Below, piece after piece: positions 17,912 through 24,837 of a DNA stretch of 32,381 nucleotides. The stretch spans positions 1-32,381 of the forward strand of contig JAJECK010000071.1 of the NCBI GenBank assembly GCA_022822085.1, written 5' to 3'. Source of the DNA: Candidatus Poribacteria bacterium. GTDB taxonomy: Bacteria > Poribacteria > WGA-4E > WGA-3G. The notes under the pieces were generated by a model. The model did not search any database, was not told the origin of the DNA, and worked only from the letters and a program-made list of their open reading frames with translations. Positions within the stretch are counted from its first letter, which is position 1, and each line of letters begins with the position of its first letter. The translations under genes were made by a program, and so were the position numbers.

Positions 17912-18256
17912 TCATTGCGAAAGGTTTCTCTTCTGACGACGTTCCAAAATTTGTCTTAACTTGGCAAAACTCTTAACGTTTTTCATTATCCTACCACTTT
18001 CACGTTCTTCAAGATATAACAAGAATCCCATAACATAGAGACTTAATAAAAACAACAAAAATCCCGATATGCATTGAGCAATTGCTCCGTAATTTCCTTT
18101 GATACTCAGGTATGGGGTGACTTTCACATCTTCAACTGCTACATCAGGCGCACTCTGTTCTGGCCACTCTATAGAAATAAAGTCACCCCATCCTGTTATA
18201 CCGAGAGACAAAAAGACGATTGACAACGCAAAAACGATAAAAAATGGTATTCCCAT
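17912..18256 (-). CDS. Small membrane protein of unknown function
   Basis: This 114-residue protein has two membrane segments: residues ~3-23 and ~62-84. Between them is a ~35-residue loop, probably outside the cytoplasm (WPEQSAPDVAVEDVKVTPY). The tail is strongly basic (KNVKSFAKLRQILERRQKR), which should keep the C-terminus inside. No family is recognised. It starts 13 bp after the dehydrogenase stop and lacks a good Shine-Dalgarno, so it is probably the second gene of that unit. A chance ORF is possible, but the clear membrane topology argues for a real gene. Confidence 0.6.
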   Translation of the reverse strand: MGIPFFIVFALSIVFLSLGITGWGDFISIEWPEQSAPDVAVEDVKVTPYLSIKGNYGAIAQCISGFLLFLLSLYVMGFLLYLEERESGRIMKNVKSFAKLRQILERRQKRNLSQ

Positions 18257-18269
18257 GTTCTAAAAAAAC

Positions 18270-19340
18270 TTAAGAAGAAACTTTTATCAACCCTTTTGTG
18301 CATTTATCTTCGCGATTACGGACCTTTGTAATCCCTTCAACAAGCGAATCAAGCGAAAATTCATGACTGATGATCTTGTCCATATTTACATCACCACTGG
18401 AAATGAGTTGAACAGCTTCTTCCCATGTATCTGGTGCTAACCATGAGAACCTGATGGTTTTATCCATAAGGATGGTATCAAGGATTGGTACCTCCATCAC
18501 ATCTTTGTCTCCGGGAAGTCCAAAGATAACGACGGTTGCATGCCTTCCTGTAACTTCAAGTGCAGTATGGATAGCATCGAGCGAACTTGTAGCAGTAATG
18601 GCACGGTCTGCTAATTCTCCATTATTGAGATCTTGAATTGTAGCCCCAAGGTCTTCAACGTAATGTGGTGAATCTTTGTCGCTAACGTTCACAACAACAT
18701 CCGCACCGAGTTCCTTACCACAATCCAAACGATAATCGCGAGTTCCGACCAGCAGCACGTTCTTCAAACCGCGACTTTTCAGCACTTGTACCATCATTAG
18801 GCCGATAGGACCGGGTCCGAAAACAACGGCAGTCTGTCCTGCTTCAGCGTTAAGATTGTTGATAGCGTACAATCCACATGCAAGTGGTTCAGTTAATGCC
18901 CCTTGATCGTAAGTAACATTCTCAGGTAATTTAACAGTCCAACGATAATCAGAAACAGCGTATTCAGCGAAACCACCATCAACACCTACACCCAAAATAC
19001 GTTTTTCTGGACATAGGTTAGACAATCCTTTTTGACTCCAAAAGGAATTTGGATTGGATTGAACAGGATTGACAACAACTCTATCCCCAACTTTAAATCC
19101 GCCAGTTTTACCTGCTACACTGCCGACTTCAACGACTTCACCAGTAAATTCGTGTCCAAGGATAAGAGGTCCTTTTCCATCATCTGTTTCAAGTGAACTA
19201 TTACCGAAATAGTATGCAACATCCGACCCACAGATACCAACTGAACGAACTTGAACTAACAGATCATTATCACCAGCTTCGGGCACAGGACGATCTTCAA
19301 GTTTCATTGATTCGGGTTCATAAAATATTTGCGATTGCAT
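18270..19340 (-). CDS. MDR-family zinc-type dehydrogenase (sorbitol/threonine dehydrogenase-like)
   Basis: This 356-residue NAD(P)-dependent medium-chain dehydrogenase has an N-terminal catalytic GroES-like domain with zinc ligands C37 (GICGSD) and H63-E64 (LGHEFTGEV). A Rossmann domain follows, with GPGPIG at 175-180. It most resembles polyol or L-threonine 3-dehydrogenases (EPLACGLYAI, PLILGHEF). The structural-zinc lobe, normally four cysteines, keeps only C110 (SNLCPEKRI); the segment at 91-108 has none, so the structural zinc is probably absent. ATG 19340 follows AGGAGG. The substrate, probably a sugar alcohol, sugar acid or amino alcohol, is not resolved. Confidence 0.88.
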   Translation of the reverse strand: MQSQIFYEPESMKLEDRPVPEAGDNDLLVQVRSVGICGSDVAYYFGNSSLETDDGKGPLILGHEFTGEVVEVGSVAGKTGGFKVGDRVVVNPVQSNPNSFWSQKGLSNLCPEKRILGVGVDGGFAEYAVSDYRWTVKLPENVTYDQGALTEPLACGLYAINNLNAEAGQTAVVFGPGPIGLMMVQVLKSRGLKNVLLVGTRDYRLDCGKELGADVVVNVSDKDSPHYVEDLGATIQDLNNGELADRAITATSSLDAIHTALEVTGRHATVVIFGLPGDKDVMEVPILDTILMDKTIRFSWLAPDTWEEAVQLISSGDVNMDKIISHEFSLDSLVEGITKVRNREDKCTKGLIKVSS

Positions 19341-19472
19341 TATGTGCCTCCTAAACCATAAATGTATACTGTTAGTTTAACATAGCTCCGTTAAATTTAC
19401 AATAAATTTTTAGGCTGCCTTGAGATGTGTCATAAACAGATGCTGAAAGTCCATCACACCTGGCTGCAATTT

Positions 19473-20324
19473 TCAAAACAGAAAACGCATAGACAAAAAC
19501 AGATACCGACTACAGAACTCGCCCAAAAAGACAGTAATAATTGCAATGAAAAGGAAACCGGTCGCAGCCCGAGTCGCACCAAGTTCATCCTTAGCAACGG
19601 ACTTCGGCCGTAAACAATCCCAGGTGATAAAATACAGGAGTAAAGTCCCTGCAAATCCAATACCTAATCGCATCCAAAAGATCAGTTGGAAATGAAAGTT
19701 AAATGACACGACTTCTTGTGTCCGGGACCTGAGAAACATATTCACACAAAATAAGACAATAGACACGATAAGTGTCCATAGTAGAACCGTGTTAAACCTT
19801 CTCAGATAGGACACAGGTAATTCAGGGGTTACAAGGTACCAATGTCCAAACCACATGCCAGTATGGACTATACCAAGCAACAAAGCTGAAACCAAAAATT
19901 GAAAAGTTATAATGGACTTTCCACCCGAAAATTGAATTACATCAAAGTATTGGTTAGCACTGAATATAATCCAGATTACACCTAACAGACTCCCAATATA
20001 AAAGAATATATCCGAGAGGACCGAAAAATTGAAACACCGACTCAGTGTATAAATCAAGACTGCAAAGACAAAACAGAAAACCAGAATAGATTCGTAGTTT
20101 GGCAATCCACCGATAAAGTTAAAAACAGTTACAGGTATTTCATTCAGGTATAGATTAGCACAACGTGCTAAACCACCCACAAGCAGATAGATCCCTCCCA
20201 TTAACCGGTAAAAGTTGGCATTCACCACTCCCTTCGGTATGAGGACCATTACTACGAATCCACCTACAGCAAGTTGACTGAAAACGAGGTAAAAATTCTT
20301 AACTAAAAAAGTCTCTGCGCTCAT
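19473..20324 (-). CDS. Polytopic membrane protein of unknown function
   Basis: This 283-residue, very hydrophobic protein has about eight predicted membrane helices, near residues 10-30, 38-57, 78-95, 103-122, 138-158, 177-196, 213-235 and 254-275. Conserved-looking polar residues sit at or within helices (HTGMWFGHWYL near 155-165; GEFCSRYLF at the C-terminus). Histidines and an arginine in such positions are seen in haem- or quinone-binding membrane proteins, but no family is recognised and this remains inference. There is no Shine-Dalgarno before ATG 20324. It begins just beyond the rplL terminator, in the slot where rpoB often follows, and is not part of the ribosomal operon. Confidence 0.7.
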   Translation of the reverse strand: MSAETFLVKNFYLVFSQLAVGGFVVMVLIPKGVVNANFYRLMGGIYLLVGGLARCANLYLNEIPVTVFNFIGGLPNYESILVFCFVFAVLIYTLSRCFNFSVLSDIFFYIGSLLGVIWIIFSANQYFDVIQFSGGKSIITFQFLVSALLLGIVHTGMWFGHWYLVTPELPVSYLRRFNTVLLWTLIVSIVLFCVNMFLRSRTQEVVSFNFHFQLIFWMRLGIGFAGTLLLYFITWDCLRPKSVAKDELGATRAATGFLFIAIITVFLGEFCSRYLFLSMRFLF

Positions 20325-20337
20325 GTGTTTGTAAGAG

Positions 20338-20372
20338 AAACCCCATTATAGTTCAACACCATAATGGGGTTT
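20338..20372 (-). terminator. Intrinsic terminator of the rplJL operon
   Basis: A perfect 12-bp stem AAACCCCATTAT/ATAATGGGGTTT with an 11-nt loop lies 54 bp beyond the rplL stop. On the minus strand it is followed by TCTCTTAC, giving a modest U-tract. It ends the ribosomal transcript before the membrane-protein gene. Confidence 0.8.
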
Positions 20373-20425
20373 TGTAAGTCAATATAGTAAAATATACCAA
20401 CATATATTGAAGGTATAAACACAAT

Positions 20426-20824
20426 TTATTGGATTTCGACGACTGCGCCGATGGCTTCAAGCTGCTCTTTGGTCTTTTCTGCGTCCTCTTTGCTGACACC
20501 CTCTTGGATGACAACCGGGGCGGATTCCACCTTTTCTTTTGCTTCCTTCAAACCGAGACCGGTGATGGAGCGTACCTCTTTAATAACAGGTATTTTTTGT
20601 CCACCAATTTCTTTGAGTTGGACATCAAACTCGGTTTTTTCCGCAGCTTCCTCTTCAGCAACTTCCGCTGCCCCACCAGCTGCTGGCACGGCTCCAGCAA
20701 CTGCCATCGCTGGCATAGCAGAAGCACTTACACCAAATTTCTCTTCAAGTGCTGTTACCAACTCAGAGAGTTCAAGTACAGTCATCTCGCTAATTTCATC
20801 TATCAATTTTTCTATATCTGCCAT
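20426..20824 (-). CDS. rplL: Ribosomal protein bL12 (L7/L12)
   Basis: This 132-residue protein has the N-terminal dimerisation domain (~1-34), an Ala/Gly/Pro/Glu-rich flexible hinge (~38-62) and the C-terminal factor-binding domain (~66-132) with [22 protein letters not shown] and [12 protein letters not shown]. It forms the ribosomal stalk that recruits elongation factors. Length is slightly above the usual 120-128 because of the hinge. ATG 20824 follows AAAGGA. It lies 34 bp after rplJ and is followed by a terminator instead of rpoB. Confidence 0.97.
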   Translation of the reverse strand: MADIEKLIDEISEMTVLELSELVTALEEKFGVSASAMPAMAVAGAVPAAGGAAEVAEEEAAEKTEFDVQLKEIGGQKIPVIKEVRSITGLGLKEAKEKVESAPVVIQEGVSKEDAEKTKEQLEAIGAVVEIQ

Positions 20825-20858
20825 TGTAATATTCCTTTCTTAATCTAAATAGTTATGC

Positions 20859-21419
20859 CTATTCGGCTGCTTTTTTCTGTTCTGCGATCTGTGTTAACAC
20901 AGATGTCACTTGACCAATTGTATTGTTAAGCACATTAACGAACCCCTGCATAGGTGATCCGTTATTCAACACATTAACAAGTCCATATAGGGGTGCCCCA
21001 ATTCCACCGATTGCCTTAGCAATTAATTCTTCTTTTGAAGGCATATCTTGAAGGGCTTTAACACCATTTTCGTCGATGACCTGTTTTCCAAGAATACCGG
21101 CTTTTATTTTGAGGCTCTCGTGTTCCTCACTAAAATTGAAGAGTATTTTACTTATAGCGGCGGGGTCATCACACGCCGCAAGCGCGGTGTTCCCGATTAA
21201 ATAATCCGCAAGTCCTTCAATTTCTTTCTCTTGCGCGACAACATTAATTAACGTATTCTTGCAGACTTTGTATTGGACATTCGCTTCTCGTAACTGCTGC
21301 CGCAGAATATTAACTTCTGCAACAGAGAGTCCTTGAAAATCTGTCAGAAGAATTACGTCCGAGTTTTCAAATAACTCACGTATATGTCCAACCTGCTGCA
21401 CATTTGCTTCACTCGGCAT
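20859..21419 (-). CDS. rplJ: Ribosomal protein uL10
   Basis: This 186-residue protein anchors the L12 dimers of the ribosomal stalk. The globular N-terminal part (~1-130) shows DVILLTDFQGLSVAEVNILR and YKVCKNTLINVVA, typical of L10. The C-terminal helices bind L12. Within the tail the short motif VNVLNN occurs twice (GLVNVLNNGSPMQGFVNVLNN region, ~146-166). It is about 20 residues longer than the E. coli protein. ATG 21419 follows AAAGGAG. The gene is preceded by an L10-type leader and attenuator, so L10-L12 autoregulation is likely. Confidence 0.96.
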   Translation of the reverse strand: MPSEANVQQVGHIRELFENSDVILLTDFQGLSVAEVNILRQQLREANVQYKVCKNTLINVVAQEKEIEGLADYLIGNTALAACDDPAAISKILFNFSEEHESLKIKAGILGKQVIDENGVKALQDMPSKEELIAKAIGGIGAPLYGLVNVLNNGSPMQGFVNVLNNTIGQVTSVLTQIAEQKKAAE

Positions 21420-21460
21420 AGGTTAACTCCTTTCACATCATGACTACTCTGTCCGCAAAT

Positions 21461-21484
21461 AAAAAACCCCCAGGGTCCTGGAGG
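21461..21484 (-). terminator. Attenuator hairpin in the rplJ leader
   Basis: On the minus strand a 7-bp GC-rich stem (21484-21478 with 21473-21467, one G-U pair) with a four-base loop is followed directly by TTTTTTATTT. It lies about 40 bp before the rplJ ATG and after the L10-leader structure. This placement suits transcription attenuation of rplJL. Confidence 0.72.
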
Positions 21485-21600
21485 CTTGACCTAACTACGG
21501 TAGTCAAAACATGTTTCGTTACATTTCACACGAAACACTCTTTGACCATATCCGAGTCTCGGTAGGTAATTAAGCCAAAGCCCCTACTTTCTTAAACTCT
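21485..21600 (-). promoter_or_regulatory. Ribosomal protein L10 leader (autoregulatory RNA)
   Basis: The minus-strand RNA upstream of rplJ contains GTAGG...GGCTTAATTACCTACCGAG, a pattern typical of L10 leaders. Two nested stems follow: GTCAAA pairs with TTTGAC, enclosing TGTTTCGT (21537-21530) paired with ACGAAACA (21519-21512). The CCGAGACTCGG hairpin and the downstream ACTACCGTAG are also visible. In known L10 leaders the L10-L12 complex binds here and represses its own synthesis. A covariance-model search would confirm the assignment. Confidence 0.7.
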
Positions 21601-21680
21601 ATTTGTAGGACAGAGATGTCAACTGATTCTTTATATTTCCATTAAAAATCTATAATGTCATGTATTAAAATTTGTATATA

Positions 21681-21958
21681 TGAAGATTAAGAAAATAAAT
21701 CGGTCCTTTGGCGAGGTTAGGAAACCTCGCCAGCGGAGGAGCGAAACCTGCCTCGTACGGATAAAAAGACCGAATTAAAAAATTAATCTTCATTAGGCAT
21801 TCCCCGCCTCGCCAGCGGAGGAGCGAAACCTGCCTCGTACGGATAAAAAAGACCGAATTAATAAATTAATCTTCATTAGGCATTCCCCGCCTCGCCAGCG
21901 GAGGAGCGAAACCTGCCTCGTACGGATAAAAAAGACCGAATTAATAAATTAATCTTCA
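21681..21958. repeat. MITE-like element, copy B, with two extra tandem right-hand units
   Basis: A full copy spans 21681-21792. Its inverted ends are TGAAGATTAAG...CGGTC and GACCGAATT...AATCTTCA, and it has the same AGGA-loop hairpin (21710-21731) and GC-rich core as the copy at 10083-10217. Two more right-hand parts follow as an exact 83-bp tandem repeat (21793-21875 and 21876-21958), each with GCCTCGCCAGCGGAGGAGCG and ending in AATCTTCA. The last unit ends one base before the rplA stop codon. It sits inside the ribosomal operon between rplA and the L10 leader. Confidence 0.85.
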
Positions 21959-21959
21959 T

Positions 21960-22658
21960 TCATACAAATTCTTGGGGATCAATTCGGATACCAGCACCCA
22001 TTGTCGCCGAAATCGCAACACTCCTAAGGTATCTGCCAGATGTTCCAGAGGGACGTGCTTTCACAAGTGCATCCATTACTGTCGTAAGGTTATCCTTAAT
22101 TTGATTTTCTTCAAACGAGACTTTCCCGATTGGGACATGAACCACACCGGATGTGCGCTCAACGCGATATTCAATTTGTCCAGCTTTGATATTCCCAAGT
22201 GTTTCTGCAACATCCATTGTAACAGTGCCTGCCTTGGGGTTGGGCATTAACCCGCGCGGTCCAAGGACTCTCCCTAACTTCGGCATGATACTCCGCATCA
22301 GGTCAGGCGTAGCAATAGTCGCATCAAATTCGAGCCAACCATCAACAATTTTATCAACTAATTCATCAGTTCCAACAAAATCTGCACCTGCTTCCTCAGC
22401 TTCACGTGCCTTGTCTCCCTCTGCGAACACAACAACCCGAATAGATTTACCTGTCCCGTGCGGCAGTGAAACTGTCCCACGAATATTCTGCTCAGCAATC
22501 GCTGGATTTATGCCGAGACGGGATGCTAAATCAATAGTTTCATCAAACTTCGCTGAGCCTGTCTGCTTAACAAGTGATACTGCTTCGTCTACAGTGTATA
22601 AATTTTCTCTTTCAACATGCTGTTGAATATCACGATAGCGTTTTCCTCTTTTCGCCAT
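21960..22658 (-). CDS. rplA: Ribosomal protein uL1
   Basis: This 232-residue L1 protein forms the L1 stalk of the 50S subunit and in many bacteria represses its own operon. Family landmarks are the N-terminal MAKRGKRYRDI, DETIDLASRLGINP, the central VVVFAEGDKAREAEEAGADFVG, LGRVLGPRGLMPNPKAGTVT, and GTSGRYLRS near the end. ATG 22658 is chosen because GGAG lies seven bases upstream and it gives the standard MAKR start; an in-frame TTG at 22670 would add four residues. It lies 27 bp after rplK. The stop codon nearly touches the repeat array downstream. Confidence 0.97.
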   Translation of the reverse strand: MAKRGKRYRDIQQHVERENLYTVDEAVSLVKQTGSAKFDETIDLASRLGINPAIAEQNIRGTVSLPHGTGKSIRVVVFAEGDKAREAEEAGADFVGTDELVDKIVDGWLEFDATIATPDLMRSIMPKLGRVLGPRGLMPNPKAGTVTMDVAETLGNIKAGQIEYRVERTSGVVHVPIGKVSFEENQIKDNLTTVMDALVKARPSGTSGRYLRSVAISATMGAGIRIDPQEFV

Positions 22659-22685
22659 ATTGCTCTCCAAAATTGCTACTTTATA

Positions 22686-23108
22686 TTAGGTTATGTTCAA
22701 CCCCATACTTCGTGCTGTACCTTCAACCATACGCATTGCAGCTTCTAAATCTGTAGTGTTTAGATCCGGTAATTTCGTTTGTGCTATTTCGCGAATCTGG
22801 TCTTTGGTAACATTTGCCACCTTATTTCTATTCGGTTCTCCAGAGCCTTTAACAATTTTCGCAGCCGATTTTAGCAAAACTGCAGCGGGTGGAGATTTTA
22901 CTACATAAGTAAAGGAACGATCACTATAACACGTTATAATTGTGGTAACTACCATGCCACTTTGCTGTTGCGTCTGTGCATTAAAGGCTTTGATAAATTC
23001 CTGCAGATTAATCGCATAAGGTGCAAGACTCGGCCCGACCGGTGGTTGCGGTGTCGCTTGTCCAGACACCAATTGGAGTTTGACTTCACCTGCCACTTTT
23101 TTTGCCAT
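22686..23108 (-). CDS. rplK: Ribosomal protein uL11
   Basis: This 140-residue protein has the N-terminal domain with the usual proline-rich start ([22 protein letters not shown]) that meets the factor-binding centre, and a C-terminal rRNA-binding domain ([27 protein letters not shown]). Length is normal. It forms the base of the GTPase-associated centre with 23S rRNA. ATG 23108 has GGAG about eleven bases upstream. It lies 30 bp after nusG and 27 bp before rplA, so it is a mid-operon gene. Confidence 0.97.
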   Translation of the reverse strand: MAKKVAGEVKLQLVSGQATPQPPVGPSLAPYAINLQEFIKAFNAQTQQQSGMVVTTIITCYSDRSFTYVVKSPPAAVLLKSAAKIVKGSGEPNRNKVANVTKDQIREIAQTKLPDLNTTDLEAAMRMVEGTARSMGLNIT

Positions 23109-23138
23109 TTTCTATAATTCTCCGTATCTTCCTGAATA

Positions 23139-23711
23139 TTATAACCTTTCAACACCCATGAATCCTAATTCAAGAGGAGTTGAACGTCCAAAAATTGTTA
23201 TGGAAAGACTTAAGCGTTGGCGTTGCATATCAATTCCAAGGATTTCAGCAGTGAAAGAACTGAAAGGCCCTTCAATCACGCGAACTTTATCACCCACATT
23301 ATATACCATCTCTGGCACAGGTGCGTCTTCTTCAACGGTTGAACTTTCAAGCATTCGTTCTACATCTTCTGCACTGAGTGGTATTGGATTGGCATTACCG
23401 AGGAAATTCATCACTCCAGGTGTTTCTTGCACAAATGACCAAGCTTTTTGTCCCAGGGAATTTTCAGCGTGAGGACCAATTTCATGCATGGTGTTGATGA
23501 GAACATAACCTGGATACGTAGGCCCACTCCGGACTTTCCGATTTCCATCAACATTTTTTACAGTTGTAGACATAGGAACATTGATTTGTAAGATTTCGGA
23601 ACGAAGTTCCTTGTCAGCATCGGCATCAGACGTGAGGCGTCTCTCAAGGAGAGACTGTATTTTCTTTTCGTGTCCAGTATAGACCTGAACAATATACCAA
23701 TTGCCATTCAT
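23139..23711 (-). CDS. nusG: Transcription termination/antitermination factor NusG
   Basis: This 190-residue protein has the NGN domain at ~1-120 (WYIVQVYTGHEKKI at the start; PGYVLI and the VQETPGVMNFLG motif in the middle) and a C-terminal KOW domain (~135-190; GDKVRVIEGPFSSF, FGRSTPLELGF). It binds the RNA polymerase clamp and couples transcription to Rho or the ribosome. ATG 23711 (MNGNWYIV) is chosen: GGGA lies seven bases upstream and the start matches the family; an in-frame TTG at 23717 would add two residues. It lies 2 bp after secE. Confidence 0.97.
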   Translation of the reverse strand: MNGNWYIVQVYTGHEKKIQSLLERRLTSDADADKELRSEILQINVPMSTTVKNVDGNRKVRSGPTYPGYVLINTMHEIGPHAENSLGQKAWSFVQETPGVMNFLGNANPIPLSAEDVERMLESSTVEEDAPVPEMVYNVGDKVRVIEGPFSSFTAEILGIDMQRQRLSLSITIFGRSTPLELGFMGVERL

Positions 23712-23713
23712 AA

Positions 23714-24091
23714 TCAATTCCCGCTCAAAAACAGATCTCTTAAAAAGGACATCCCAAATCCACTCAGTGATTCAAGTTGTAAAACATAAGTACTTACGAG
23801 AACTACAATTAGAGGTATACAAGCGATGGCTGTTATGTATATCCGGCGTTTCTCTAAACCTTGACCGAGCACAAATACCGATACCGGAATTATTATCAAA
23901 ATCAAATTTACTGGCCATTTCCATTCAGGCGTACCAGAACTACCATCAACTAACCATAGGAAAAGCCCTAACATGCCGGACGCTATCAGGACTACAATTG
24001 TACTTCCACGGACCTGTTCTGCATCCGGTTTAGAGACCTTTTGCCATTCCAATATTATATTCTGTATGTAATTTTTAATTTTTGCTATCAT
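23714..24091 (-). CDS. secE: Preprotein translocase subunit SecE with extra membrane helices
   Basis: SecE is the small essential subunit clamping SecY in the inner-membrane protein channel. Residues 5-50 give the canonical core: an amphipathic helix (IKNYIQNIILEWQKVSKPD) followed by a membrane helix (~30-49, ending LWLVDG). A 60-residue segment follows with two more predicted membrane helices (~60-78 and ~84-104) separated by a basic loop (EKRRI), then a tail GFGMSFLRDLFLSGN that resembles the normal SecE C-terminus. The total of 125 residues is twice a minimal SecE. E. coli SecE also has three helices, but its extra two precede the core. ATG 24091 lies just beyond tRNA-Trp (its CCA ends at 24098) and 2 bp separate it from nusG. 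Confidence 0.87.
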   Translation of the reverse strand: MIAKIKNYIQNIILEWQKVSKPDAEQVRGSTIVVLIASGMLGLFLWLVDGSSGTPEWKWPVNLILIIIPVSVFVLGQGLEKRRIYITAIACIPLIVVLVSTYVLQLESLSGFGMSFLRDLFLSGN

Positions 24092-24097
24092 GATACA

Positions 24098-24174
24098 TGG
24101 CAGGCCAGGAGGGATTCGAACCCCCAACATCCGGTTTTGGAGACCGGCGCTCTACCAGTTCGAGCTACTGGCCT
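24098..24174 (-). tRNA. tRNA-Trp (CCA anticodon)
   Basis: The cloverleaf has acceptor stem AGGCCAG/CTGGCCT with G discriminator and an encoded 3' CCA (24098-24100). The anticodon stem CCGGT/ACCGG encloses the loop CTCCAAA, giving anticodon CCA. The T arm contains GGTTCGAATCC. It lies between rpmG and secE, the usual place. Confidence 0.96.
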
Positions 24175-24186
24175 GTAGGATAAATC

Positions 24187-24339
24187 TTACCGTATCTCCT
24201 TATGGAGTGTGTGTTTCCTGCAAAAGCGGCAGTATTTTTTACGTTCATACCGATCCTGCTGAGCTTGTCTATTACGGGTTGTTACATAATTTCTCTGTTT
24301 GCATGCATCACATGCTAAAGTCACTATATCTCTTGCCAT
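24187..24339 (-). CDS. rpmG: Ribosomal protein bL33
   Basis: This 50-residue protein begins [20 protein letters not shown] and ends [10 protein letters not shown]. It is the zinc-ribbon form: C10-x-x-C13 and C37-x-x-C40 would bind zinc. It is part of the 50S subunit near the E site. ATG 24339 follows AGGGAAATT. It lies 27 bp after tRNA-Thr(GGU), where many bacteria have tuf first, and just before tRNA-Trp. Confidence 0.96.
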   Translation of the reverse strand: MARDIVTLACDACKQRNYVTTRNRQAQQDRYERKKYCRFCRKHTLHKEIR

Positions 24340-24366
24340 AATTTCCCTGCCTTATATTTTTATTTG

Positions 24367-24442
<76 letters not shown>

Positions 24443-24459
24443 GATCAGTAGGTATCACA

Positions 24460-24532
24460 AGCGGGAGACGGGATTCGAACCCGCGACGCATGGCTTGGAA
24501 GGCCAATGCTCTACCAACTGAGCTACTCCCGC
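24460..24532 (-). tRNA. tRNA-Gly (UCC anticodon)
   Basis: Acceptor GCGGGAG/CTCCCGC with U discriminator; CCA is not encoded (TGT follows). The anticodon stem TTGGC/GCCAT (ending in a wobble pair) holds the loop CTTCCAA, giving anticodon TCC. The D arm is GTAGCTCAGTTGGTAGAGC and the T-loop GGTTCGAATCCC. Confidence 0.95.
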
Positions 24533-24543
24533 ACAAGACTGAA

Positions 24544-24625
24544 TGGGGGCGGACGGATTCGAACCGCCGTAGGCATAGCCAACAGATTTACAGTCTGCCC
24601 TTTTTGACCGCTCAAGCACACCCCC
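24544..24625 (-). tRNA. tRNA-Tyr (GUA anticodon)
   Basis: This is a class II tRNA with a long variable arm. Acceptor GGGGGTG/CGCCCCC with A discriminator, no encoded CCA. The anticodon stem CAGAC/ATCTG encloses the loop TGTAA, giving anticodon GTA. The T-loop reads GGTTCGAATCC. Confidence 0.95.
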
Positions 24626-24631
24626 AAAAGA

Positions 24632-24703
24632 AGCTGACGAGAGGAATCGAACCTCCAACCTAGTGATTACAAATCACTTGCTCTACCATTGAGCCACGTC
24701 AGC
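24632..24703 (-). tRNA. tRNA-Thr (UGU anticodon)
   Basis: Acceptor GCTGACG/CGTCAGC with U discriminator, no encoded CCA. The stem GTGAT/ATCAC encloses the loop TTGTA, giving anticodon TGT. It is the first gene of the operon, so the run Thr(UGU)-Tyr-Gly-Thr(GGU) matches the order upstream of tufB in E. coli. Confidence 0.95.
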
Positions 24704-24786
24704 ACACAACCATTCCTCTCTTCACTAACCGTACAATGTGTGCATATCAGATATTCGCTGAAATATTTGACCTCTTCACCCCTTTA

Positions 24787-24815
24787 AGTATACAAACTTT
24801 ATAGGCGTTTGTCAA
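24787..24815 (-). promoter_or_regulatory. Strong sigma-70 promoter of the tRNA-ribosomal operon
   Basis: On the minus strand TTGACA (24815-24810), a 17-bp spacer and TATACT (24792-24787) match the consensus almost perfectly. The predicted start near 24780 lies about 75 bp before tRNA-Thr(UGU). This is the best promoter in the window, fitting a stable-RNA operon. Confidence 0.88.
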
Positions 24816-24837
24816 TAAAATATAGTCTTGTAGCGGT

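Noticed and set aside
19364-19402. Promoter for the dehydrogenase gene (TTGTAA-17-TAAACT)
   Set aside because: Only four of six matches in each box within an AT-rich stretch; too weak to list.
22153-22626. 157-residue plus-strand ORF
   Set aside because: Antisense shadow of rplA.
24455-24658. 67-residue minus-strand ORF across tRNA genes
   Set aside because: It overlaps tRNA-Gly, tRNA-Tyr and part of tRNA-Thr; its peptide is a well-known artefact of translating tRNA cloverleafs.
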